Assembly: GCF_007754155.1 (NCBI RefSeq)
Contig: NZ_CP037423.1
Coordinates: forward strand, 744,001-808,000
DNA length: 64,000 bases
Direction of reading: 5' to 3'
Source of the DNA: Stieleria neptunia
Lineage (GTDB): Bacteria > Planctomycetota > Planctomycetia > Pirellulales > Pirellulaceae
Positions 9,236 to 16,480 of this stretch are shown one piece after another. A program made the position numbers and the translations under genes. Within the stretch, counting starts at the first letter, position 1; each line of letters begins with the position of its first letter. The notes under the pieces are model-generated. The model saw only the letters and a program-made list of their open reading frames with translations. It was not told the origin of the DNA and did no database searches.

Positions 9236-9810
9236 AACCGACCGTGGCGTAAGCTGCCAGCTTGCGACCCGGCCGCTGCCAAGCGGCCCGTCAGCCTTCG
9301 TCCTTGGTCTCAATCAGAACTGAGGGTCTCGGGGTTAGCGGAACGGCGCGAGCCGTCCGGTCACGCTTCAAAAACACCTTGAATGACCGGAGGGCTCGCG
9401 CCCTACCGCTAACAAACAACACCCGTTTGGTGTCAACGTCGGCGGCATCGTGCGCCGGCCAACATTCTAGCCGATTTGCGCGACAAAGAGGCACACCGCG
9501 TGCAGGGGAACCCCGTGACCAGGTCCGTTGCGTCCAAGGGAGACGGTTCGACCGCCGCGAAAAACGTTCTGCCCTTTGCTCTTGAAAACAAAAGGCGCGC
9601 GTTATCGCACAAGGCGTGACGTATCCACACGCTTCAGACGCCTTGGGAATCGGTGTTGGTGCACATGACGCACAGCGTTGCAGCGACACTTCGTCTCGGG
9701 TGTCGAAGTGATCGAAACGGGCCTGCGTGATCCCATTGCTTGCGATAGATTGTCGACCCCCGGCGCGCACGTTCAAACCTGTGCGGCCCTACTTGATAAG
9801 GAGCTCTTCG
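9236..9810 (+). repeat. Intergenic region with two palindromic repeat families
   Basis: A 17-base element of the GTAAGCTKCCAGCTTGC type occurs at 9249-9265, directly after the DUF1080 stop. A long hairpin follows at 9335-9412; its arms read TTAGCGGAACGGCGCGAGCC and a near-complement ending CCGCTAA. The flank 9406-9437 is shared with the copy near 46072-46108. The remainder, to the EF-G-like ribosome binding site AAGGAG near 9798-9803, shows no gene or RNA that I recognise. Confidence 0.6.
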
Positions 9811-11859
9811 ATGGCCGTCCCCAAGCCAGAACTGATTCGAAACCTTTGCTTTTGTGGTCAGACTGGATCTGGCAAGACCACACTCTGTGAACGACTGTTG
9901 TTTGCCGCCGGCGAAATCAGTCGACTCGGCACGGTTGAAGAAGGCAACACGGTTAGCGACTTCGCCGAAGAGGAACATCAATACCAACATTCGCTCGCCC
10001 CCAGCATCGTTCATTTTGATCATGAACATCACCGCGTCAATTTGATCGACACGCCGGGGATGTCGGATTTCATCGGCCACGCGATCGCCTGTTTCCCGGC
10101 CGTTGAAACGGTCGTCATTGTGATCGATGCGGTCAAAGGGATTGAAAGTGAAACGCGACGGCTGATGAACGTGGCAACCGACCGCAACCTGCCGCGAATG
10201 ATTCTGGTCAACAAGATCGACGCCCAGGAGGCCGATCTGGAGAAATTGACGAAACAGATTCGATCAGTCTTCGGGAACGTCTGTCTGCCGATCAACCTGC
10301 CCAAACCCGATTTGTCGGGCGTGGTCGAAGTGTTCGAGACCGATGCACACGATGTGACCGCGTTCAGCTCGGCCGAAGCGGCCCACACCCAGATCGTCGA
10401 ACAGGTGGTCGAGGTCGACGAGCAGTTGACCGAGACGTATCTTGACGCCGGCGCCGAACGACTCGACCCGAACCGATTGCACGACGCCTTTGAATGCGCG
10501 CTTCGTGAAGGGCATTTGGTCCCGATCGTTTATGCATCGGCCAAGGCCGGTGCAGGGATCGAGCACCTGCTCCACGTCACCGCCTCGTTGTTGCCAAGTC
10601 CCTTGGAGGGAAATCCACGTCCCTTTGTCCAGGGCGGCCAACCATTAAAAACGGAATTCGACGCGGGCAAGCCCACGATCGCGCACGTGTTCCAAGTCGC
10701 CACCGACAAACACGTCGGCAAGCTGGGCATCTTTCGCGTTCACCAGGGCATCGTGCGGCAAAAGTCGGAGCTGTTCATCGATGACGGCCGCAAACCACTT
10801 CGCATCAGTCACGTGATGCGGTTGCAAGGAAAAGACCACAAGGAAACCGAGGCGATCGGGCCCGGTGAGATCGGTGCGATTTCAAAAATCGATGAGATTC
10901 ATTTCGACGGTGTCCTGCATGACGGCGCGACTCCCGAAGATCCGCCACTGTTGTTGCCGCTGGAGCTGCCCAAGCCGATGTACGGATTGGCGGTGGAACT
11001 GAAAAGCCACGCCGACGAAACCAGGTTTTCCGCCGCGATGCACAAGCTGCAGGACGAAGATCCCTGTCTGGTGCTGGAGCGTGTCCCCGCGACCAAGCAG
11101 ACGGTGTTGCGCGGACTCGGAGAGCTGCATCTCCGGATCACGCTCGAGAAACTCTCGAACCAGTACGGAATTGATCTGGAAACGTCGGAGCCCAAGGTCG
11201 CGTACAAAGAAACCATCACGCTTTCCGCCGAGGGGCACTATCGTCATAAAAAGCAAACCGGAGGGGCGGGGCAGTTCGGCGAAGTCTATTTGCGCGTCGC
11301 GCCCCTGCCGGACGGTCACCCCACGGGGTTTGAGTTCGAAAACAAGACCGTCGGCGGTTCGATCCCGAAACAGTTCATGTCGTCGATCGAAAAAGGAATC
11401 CGACAAGTGCTCGACGACGGTGCCGTCGCCGGATACCCGATGACGGGCGTCCGTGTCGAAGTCTACGATGGCAAACACCACGAGGTCGACAGCAAAGAGA
11501 TCGCCTTCATGACCGCGGGAAGAAAGGCGTTCATCGATGCCGTCTTGAAAGCCAAGCCGGTCCTGTTGGAACCCTACGGCAATGTGGAAGTCCACGTGCC
11601 CGGCCAATTCCTCGGCGATGTCACCAGTGACTTGTCCGTGCGCCGCGCCCGTGTCACCGACACACAAATGCAGGAGGACAGTTGTGTGATCAAGGCCATC
11701 GCGCCGCTAAGCGAATTGCAGGCTTACTCGAACCAATTAAAAAGCATCGCCGGCGGCGCCGGAGCGTTCTCCGTCGAGCACAGCCACGAAGAACCGGCAC
11801 CGCCCAACGTTCAAGACGAAGTCATCGCCGCCTTTCGACCCAGTCAAGAGGACGATTGA
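9811..11859 (+). CDS. Elongation factor G paralogue (EF-G-like GTPase)
   Basis: A translational GTPase of 682 residues with EF-G architecture: G domain with P-loop G-Q-T-G-S-G-K-T-T (residues 16-24), D-T-P-G, and N-K-I-D; then the beta-barrel domain II and the C-terminal domains III-V (for example G-x-G-E-L-H-L and G-S-I-P-K-Q-F). The switch I region does not show the R-G-I-T-I motif of canonical EF-G. It reads E-E-E-H-Q-Y-Q-H-S-L-A-P-S-I instead, as in the EF-G2-like paralogues of several phyla. It is therefore probably not the housekeeping fusA product. The start at 9811 is supported by AAGGAG 8-9 bases upstream. It is transcribed alone. Confidence 0.85.
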   Translation: MAVPKPELIRNLCFCGQTGSGKTTLCERLLFAAGEISRLGTVEEGNTVSDFAEEEHQYQHSLAPSIVHFDHEHHRVNLIDTPGMSDFIGHAIACFPAVETVVIVIDAVKGIESETRRLMNVATDRNLPRMILVNKIDAQEADLEKLTKQIRSVFGNVCLPINLPKPDLSGVVEVFETDAHDVTAFSSAEAAHTQIVEQVVEVDEQLTETYLDAGAERLDPNRLHDAFECALREGHLVPIVYASAKAGAGIEHLLHVTASLLPSPLEGNPRPFVQGGQPLKTEFDAGKPTIAHVFQVATDKHVGKLGIFRVHQGIVRQKSELFIDDGRKPLRISHVMRLQGKDHKETEAIGPGEIGAISKIDEIHFDGVLHDGATPEDPPLLLPLELPKPMYGLAVELKSHADETRFSAAMHKLQDEDPCLVLERVPATKQTVLRGLGELHLRITLEKLSNQYGIDLETSEPKVAYKETITLSAEGHYRHKKQTGGAGQFGEVYLRVAPLPDGHPTGFEFENKTVGGSIPKQFMSSIEKGIRQVLDDGAVAGYPMTGVRVEVYDGKHHEVDSKEIAFMTAGRKAFIDAVLKAKPVLLEPYGNVEVHVPGQFLGDVTSDLSVRRARVTDTQMQEDSCVIKAIAPLSELQAYSNQLKSIAGGAGAFSVEHSHEEPAPPNVQDEVIAAFRPSQEDD

Positions 11860-11888
11860 TTGGTCAAAAGATAGATTGGTCAAAAGAT
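11859..11888 (+). repeat. Tandem ATTGGTCAAAAGAT motif after the EF-G-like stop
   Basis: Two copies of ATTGGTCAAAAGAT lie at 11859-11872 and 11875-11888, starting on the last base of the stop codon. Related pairs sit 3' of the DUF1501 gene (271-300) and of the sulfatase (440-468), and a single degenerate copy follows the exporter (42786-42798). All are in gene-sense orientation. Confidence 0.6.
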
Positions 11889-11896
11889 TGGGGCGC

Positions 11897-13354
11897 TCAG
11901 GGCGCGTCACGCACCGAAGTGTGGTCGTGCACGATTCGCCAGCCTTCGTCGAATCGGCGAAACACCAGGGTGAAACGACCGCCGATCGGAGTGGCGTCGC
12001 GTGTCAGTTGCCAAACGCCCAATACTTGAAAGGCGTCGTCGCCCAGACGCTGAAACTCAAGGTCCGAGAACGCGACGTTTCCCATCGTCGCTTTGTCGGG
12101 ATAACGTCGTTTGTAGCGTTGGAGGGTTGCCGCCCAACCGCGTGTGACGTTGCCACCGGAGGAAAACGTCAACGCTTCGTCGTTCCAATAAACGTCCATG
12201 AAGCGATCGAGGTCGCCGGCGTTCCAGGCGTCGGCTTGCCGGTCGATCAGTCGACGAATCTCGGCCTCGTCGACGTCGGATGACTTCACGGCGTCGATCG
12301 GCTTCACGGCGTCGATCGGCTTCGCAGCGTCGATCGGCTTCGCAGCGTCGGCTGGAACGCGGCCGCCGTTGTCGCGCGCCAGATGGGTTTCGAATCGACC
12401 GCCGCTGTCGGCCGCGGCGCAGCTCATCCCCGGTGTGTTGTGCTGCATCACGATTTGGCCGTCGTGGGAGACACCGATCAGACCGCCGATCCCCGGTTGG
12501 AGTCGTTCGGTCATGATCTCCGTGACGGCGGTTTCCAGCGACCGTCCGGCATACAGCATCTGCGCGGCGATGTCATAGGCCACGGCGTTGCGAATGTACT
12601 CCTCGCCGACGCCGGTCCCGGAAACGGCACAGGACGCATTGTCAGCGAACGTGCCCGCGCCCACGATCGGCGAATCGCCGACACGGCCGGGCAGTTTCTT
12701 CGCCGTGCCACCGGTGCTGGTTCCCGCGGCCAGGTTCCCCTCGAAATCGAGCGCGACGCAGCCCACGGTACCCAGGTGTGGATGCCCGGGTGCATCCGAT
12801 CGCGGCGGCGTCGGCCGACGGTGGCTCAAAAAATACTTCGGGTCGACCAAGGGGACCTTCTGGGCAGCCGCGAAGGCATCGGCGCCGCGGCCGGCCAGCA
12901 ACACATGTTTGGTGTCGGTCATGACCAATCGCGCCGTCGAGATCGGGTTCTTGACGGTTGTCACGCCGGCGACCGCACCGCAGGCACGATTCCGCCCGTC
13001 CATGATCGATGCATCCAGCTCCGCGTTTCCCGCTTGGGTCAGCACCGCGCCCCGGCCGGCGTTGAAATTGGCGTTGTCTTCCAGCGACCGGATCACCGCT
13101 TCCACCGCATCGAGTGACGATCCGCCTGCGGCGAGCAAGTCGCGTCCGATTTTCAGCGCCGCCTCCAATCCGTCCCGGCGTGCGTTGCGTTTTTCATCAC
13201 TCCACTTCGACGGGTCTCCGCCCGCACCGCCATGGATCACAATCGCCCAACGCTTCGCACCTGCGGTTTCGGCGTGAACGGGACGGGCCGTCGGCGAGCC
13301 GATCAACGAGCTAGCCATCGAGACAACCATCATCAGGCGGAGTGTTCGAAACAT
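11897..13354 (-). CDS. Isoaspartyl peptidase/L-asparaginase (Ntn hydrolase) fused to a SnoaL/DUF4440-like domain
   Basis: About 485 residues. A signal peptide (M-F-R-T-L-R-L ... V-H-A) is followed by a plant-type/T2 asparaginase domain: W-A-I-V-I-H-G-G-A-G-G, N-F-N-A-G-R-G-A-V, and the autoprocessing motif G-T-V-G-C-V-A-L, whose Thr becomes the N-terminal nucleophile, then G-T-S-T-G-G-T. After this complete domain a linker built of A-K-P-I-D repeats (18-base tandem units at 12284-12350) leads into a SnoaL/DUF4440-like domain of about 120 residues (A-D-A-W-N-A-G-D-L-D near its start). T2 enzymes hydrolyse isoaspartyl dipeptides or asparagine. The fused domain could bind a small ligand, but its role is unknown. 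An alternative ATG lies 33 bases upstream at 13387; 13354 places the signal peptide first. Confidence 0.85.
   Translation of the reverse strand: MFRTLRLMMVVSMASSLIGSPTARPVHAETAGAKRWAIVIHGGAGGDPSKWSDEKRNARRDGLEAALKIGRDLLAAGGSSLDAVEAVIRSLEDNANFNAGRGAVLTQAGNAELDASIMDGRNRACGAVAGVTTVKNPISTARLVMTDTKHVLLAGRGADAFAAAQKVPLVDPKYFLSHRRPTPPRSDAPGHPHLGTVGCVALDFEGNLAAGTSTGGTAKKLPGRVGDSPIVGAGTFADNASCAVSGTGVGEEYIRNAVAYDIAAQMLYAGRSLETAVTEIMTERLQPGIGGLIGVSHDGQIVMQHNTPGMSCAAADSGGRFETHLARDNGGRVPADAAKPIDAAKPIDAVKPIDAVKSSDVDEAEIRRLIDRQADAWNAGDLDRFMDVYWNDEALTFSSGGNVTRGWAATLQRYKRRYPDKATMGNVAFSDLEFQRLGDDAFQVLGVWQLTRDATPIGGRFTLVFRRFDEGWRIVHDHTSVRDAP
12284..12350. repeat. 18-base tandem repeat in the linker of the asparaginase fusion
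   Basis: Nearly four 18-base units (12284-12301, 12302-12319, 12320-12337 and a partial one to 12350) encode repeating A-K-P-I-D-A/V hexapeptides. The repeat is in frame and connects two folded domains, so copy number could vary between strains without breaking the gene. Confidence 0.8.
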
Positions 13355-13446
13355 AAAAGCTACCGGGGGCGGGTACGGATGAAACATGACCGGATTCTAA
13401 TCCATCTCGACGGACCAACCGAACCTGCCAAACCCCCTCTCCTGCC

Positions 13447-13517
13447 AAAAAGGTGTCGGACACCTTTTCTGGATTTCAAACTACCTATTCTGCCAAAAAG
13501 GTGTCGGACACCTTTTT
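13447..13517. repeat. Pair of AAAAAGGTGTCGGACACC palindromes
   Basis: Two palindromes with a GGTGTC/GACACC core flanked by A and T runs lie at 13447-13468 and 13495-13517, each preceded by TGCC. The first is intergenic. The second is inside the 3' end of the epimerase-like gene, where it encodes the last ten residues. A hairpin with A/T tracts resembles a bidirectional rho-independent terminator and lies between two minus-strand genes. Confidence 0.75.
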
Positions 13518-14516
13518 GAATTGGTACTCGACCCAACCGCTGAGGGTTTGGCCGGGTTGGCAGATCTGCAGGTGCGCTTCGCTGGTCTTGCCCGCGGCGT
13601 GCAGGTTGTGGGCGTCCGTGCTGCAGGTCTGACTTTCCACGCCGAAATACGGTCGGTCCGGAGTCCAAACGACCAGGTGCGTGAATGCTTCGGAGGCGGC
13701 AATGGTGATCATACGATTCACGTCGCGGTACTCGATCACGGTGGGCTGATCCGGTTTCATACCCCAGAACACGTCATCAAACGTCGTCCCCTTGAGCGAC
13801 ATGAACTCGCCGAGCGGAAAACCCAACTGGTCCTTGGCAACCAGTTTTCCCGACGGCAGTTGCTTTTCCGATTCCATCCAATGTGTCGCAGGGATCTTTA
13901 AGTACGTGTCCGCGCGCCGGCCCTGGTAAACGAAGTACGGATGCAGAGCAAATCCGAAAGGCACCGCGGCCGTGCCGGCGGTGTTGTCAACCTCATACGT
14001 CCAGCGGACCGCGCCGTCGCTGACCGTCACGGTCAAGTAAAGCTCGTGGGGAAACGGGAACCGCGAATGCAACGCGGTGCCGTCACGAAAATCGGCGACG
14101 CAGGTGATCGCCGCATGCTTTGAATCGGAACGGGATCGAACGAATTGCCACGCATGGCGATTGACCAGCCCATGAATGAAGTTGCCACCCGCATTGGGCT
14201 GGAAACGAACCGCTTGGCCGTCGAATTCGAACGCGGCATTTTTCACTCGGTTCGGAGTCGGATACAGAATGGGATTTCCGAAGCCGACCCCGGGCAGCTT
14301 GTCCAGCGAATCCGGTTGTCGCAGGTACTCGACGTCATCGACACGTATCGAGTAAGCGTTGGCGCCTGCGCCGGGAGCAAACTTGACCACCGTTGTTCCC
14401 TGACGCAGCGTGAAAACCTGGGTTCCCGATTCGTTGCCGATCGAGATTTCGCCTGCCACGACGTTTGGCACGACGGCGCAAAGGGCGAAACAACAAAGGA
14501 GTGGTCGGAGCATCAT
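13485..14516 (-). CDS. Aldose 1-epimerase family protein, exported
   Basis: A 343-residue protein with a signal peptide (residues 1-21, M-M-L-R-P-L-L-C-C-F-A-L ... V-V-A). It has the galactose mutarotase-like beta-sandwich signatures: G-F-G-N-P-I-L-Y-P-T-P-N-R-V near residue 75, F-I-H-G-L-V-N-R-H, F-A-L-H-P-Y-F-V-Y, and a late acidic region V-E-S-Q-T-C-S-T-D-A-H-N. It probably interconverts anomers or recognises a sugar in the periplasm. The last ten codons, ending at TAG 13487-13485, coincide with a dispersed palindrome. The C-terminal residues K-K-V-S-D-T-F-L-A-E are therefore repeat-derived, and the ancestral stop may have been displaced. Confidence 0.8.
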   Translation of the reverse strand: MMLRPLLCCFALCAVVPNVVAGEISIGNESGTQVFTLRQGTTVVKFAPGAGANAYSIRVDDVEYLRQPDSLDKLPGVGFGNPILYPTPNRVKNAAFEFDGQAVRFQPNAGGNFIHGLVNRHAWQFVRSRSDSKHAAITCVADFRDGTALHSRFPFPHELYLTVTVSDGAVRWTYEVDNTAGTAAVPFGFALHPYFVYQGRRADTYLKIPATHWMESEKQLPSGKLVAKDQLGFPLGEFMSLKGTTFDDVFWGMKPDQPTVIEYRDVNRMITIAASEAFTHLVVWTPDRPYFGVESQTCSTDAHNLHAAGKTSEAHLQICQPGQTLSGWVEYQFKKVSDTFLAE

Positions 14517-14722
14517 GTTCGTGTCCGTGGGAGCGAGTGGTCGGAGAGGAAGCAGATTTTAGTTCACCTGAAGGCGTCGTATCACGTGTGGGTGTCTAAT
14601 GATCCGATGAGAACGCCAGATTCACACTGTGACAACGGAATTCACGCCCCTTAGCTGGCCGGGCCAATCACGGAACCACGTGTATCGGCCCGTTTCGCCG
14701 TTCCATTGAACAGGAGACTCCC

Positions 14723-16465
14723 ATGCAGAAGATAAGAAACTGCTTGAATGCGGCTCTGGCATCGCTCGCATTCATTGTGCCCAGTGGCTGTGACACCCAC
14801 GACGTGATCACCCGTGGTTCTCCGGACGGGGCGTCTGAGTCACCGGCACCCAACACCACGCCGGCGATTCTCTATGACGGATTCGAGAACTACTCGCGAG
14901 AGGTCAGGACGACGTCGCCCCCTGCGCAAAAGTACATCAATCAGGGGATGCAGTGGCTGTACGGTTTCAATGACGACGAAGCGATTCGGTGTTTTCGGGA
15001 AGCCGCTCGGCTTGACCCGCAATGCGTGCTTCCCTGGTGGGGCATTGCTTATGCCAGCGGCATCAACATCAATGACCCGACGATGACCGAACAGGAATCG
15101 CGGACCGCATGGGAAGCTCGAAACGCCGCGCTGGAGCGACTGGACCATGCGTCACCGGTTGAGAAAGCGCTCGTCGAGGCGGTCGCGTTACGATACATCT
15201 GGCCAGCCCCCGAGGATCCGGCAGAACTCGAACAGAGGTATGCCGACGCCATGCAGCAGGTCTGGCAGCAGTTCCCCGAGGATGCCGACGTGGGCACGCT
15301 GTATGCCGAAGCCTTGATGAATTTGCAGCCCTGGGATTATTGGACCGAAGATGGAGAACCCAAAGGACGTGCCACCGAAATCGTCCAGGTGCTCGAGACG
15401 GTGATGGAGTTGGATCCCGACCATCCTGGCGCGCTGCATTACTACATTCACGCGCTCGAGGCATCGAAATCACCCGAGCGTGCCGTGGAGGCTGCCGATC
15501 GGCTGGCGTTTTTGGTTCCCGGCTCCAGTCACCTGACTCACATGCCGTCCCATATCTACGGCCGGGTGGGGCGGTATTCGGACGCGGCCGATGCGAACGT
15601 TCGAGCGGTCGCAGCCGATCGACGCTATCTTGCCTCGGCCGCCGAGCAAGATTATTACGGGCTGTACATTTCCCACAACCTGCACTTTCTCGCGTACGCG
15701 GCGATGATGGAAGGCCGCTATGAACAATCGATTCAGGCGGCGCGGGAGATCGAGACGCACGTGCCAAAGACCTTCATGCAACGCTACCCGCAAGTCGCCG
15801 ACGGATGGGCGGCCGCCCTGCCACATGTCCTGGTTCGTTTCGGCCGCTGGCAGGAAATTCTCGAGCTGGACGACTACCCGGCCGAGCGACCGGTCAGCCG
15901 GGCGATGAGACGTTACGCCCGCAGCATTGCGTATTCCGCGCTGGGACGAATCGATGAAGCCGAGCAGGAGATCAAAGCGTTCAACAAAATCGCGGCGACC
16001 GTTCCGACCGATTGGAAAATCGGATTCAACCCTGCCCATGCGGTGTTCCCGTTGGCGCGCAAGATGATGCACGGCGAGCTGGCCTTTCGCAAAGGCGATC
16101 ATGACGAGGCGTTCGACGTGCTGCAAGATGCGGCTGAATTGGAAGACCGACTGCTGTATGACGAACCACCGAGTTGGCTGCAGCCGGTGCGACATGCACT
16201 CGGGGCACTGCTGATGGCGTCGGGCAACTACGCCCGCGCCGAATCGGTCTACGAAACGGATTTGCAGCGCAATCCGGGGAACGGCTGGTCGTTGTTGGGG
16301 CTTGAGAAAGCACGGCGAGCGCAGCGAAAAACGGAAGGCCTTGATCAGCTCGTTCGGCAGCGTTCCAGGGCCTGGTTCCGTGCGGATGTCGAGCCGACTT
16401 CGTCCTGCTACTGTGAGCCGGGGGCGGTGATTCTGGACCAGGCCCCGGTGAACTCCGCGAAGTAG
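14723..16465 (+). CDS. Lipoprotein with TPR-like repeats
   Basis: A 580-residue protein with a lipoprotein signal (hydrophobic stretch, then V-P-S-G-C as lipobox, Cys near 24). The rest is helical with TPR-like units, for example W-L-Y-G-F-N-D-D-E-A-I-R-C-F-R-E-A-A-R-L and A-L-H-Y-Y-I-H-A-L-E-A. Such proteins are found in many planctomycetes and Bacteroidetes as hypothetical secreted TPR proteins. The start ATG at 14723 has AGGAG seven bases upstream. It converges with the kinase, with only 15 bases between stops. No enzymatic motif was seen, and the function is unknown beyond probable protein-protein contact. Confidence 0.8.
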   Translation: MQKIRNCLNAALASLAFIVPSGCDTHDVITRGSPDGASESPAPNTTPAILYDGFENYSREVRTTSPPAQKYINQGMQWLYGFNDDEAIRCFREAARLDPQCVLPWWGIAYASGININDPTMTEQESRTAWEARNAALERLDHASPVEKALVEAVALRYIWPAPEDPAELEQRYADAMQQVWQQFPEDADVGTLYAEALMNLQPWDYWTEDGEPKGRATEIVQVLETVMELDPDHPGALHYYIHALEASKSPERAVEAADRLAFLVPGSSHLTHMPSHIYGRVGRYSDAADANVRAVAADRRYLASAAEQDYYGLYISHNLHFLAYAAMMEGRYEQSIQAAREIETHVPKTFMQRYPQVADGWAAALPHVLVRFGRWQEILELDDYPAERPVSRAMRRYARSIAYSALGRIDEAEQEIKAFNKIAATVPTDWKIGFNPAHAVFPLARKMMHGELAFRKGDHDEAFDVLQDAAELEDRLLYDEPPSWLQPVRHALGALLMASGNYARAESVYETDLQRNPGNGWSLLGLEKARRAQRKTEGLDQLVRQRSRAWFRADVEPTSSCYCEPGAVILDQAPVNSAK

Positions 16466-16480
16466 CCCCCACGGTGAGGC

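Noticed and set aside
9413..9797. A possible short gene or RNA between the hairpin and the EF-G-like gene
   Set aside because: Frames are short, lack a ribosome binding site and family features, and no conserved structure could be identified without comparison.
11897..12290. The SnoaL-like domain as a separate gene
   Set aside because: It is in frame with the asparaginase domain without an intervening stop, joined by an in-frame repeat linker.
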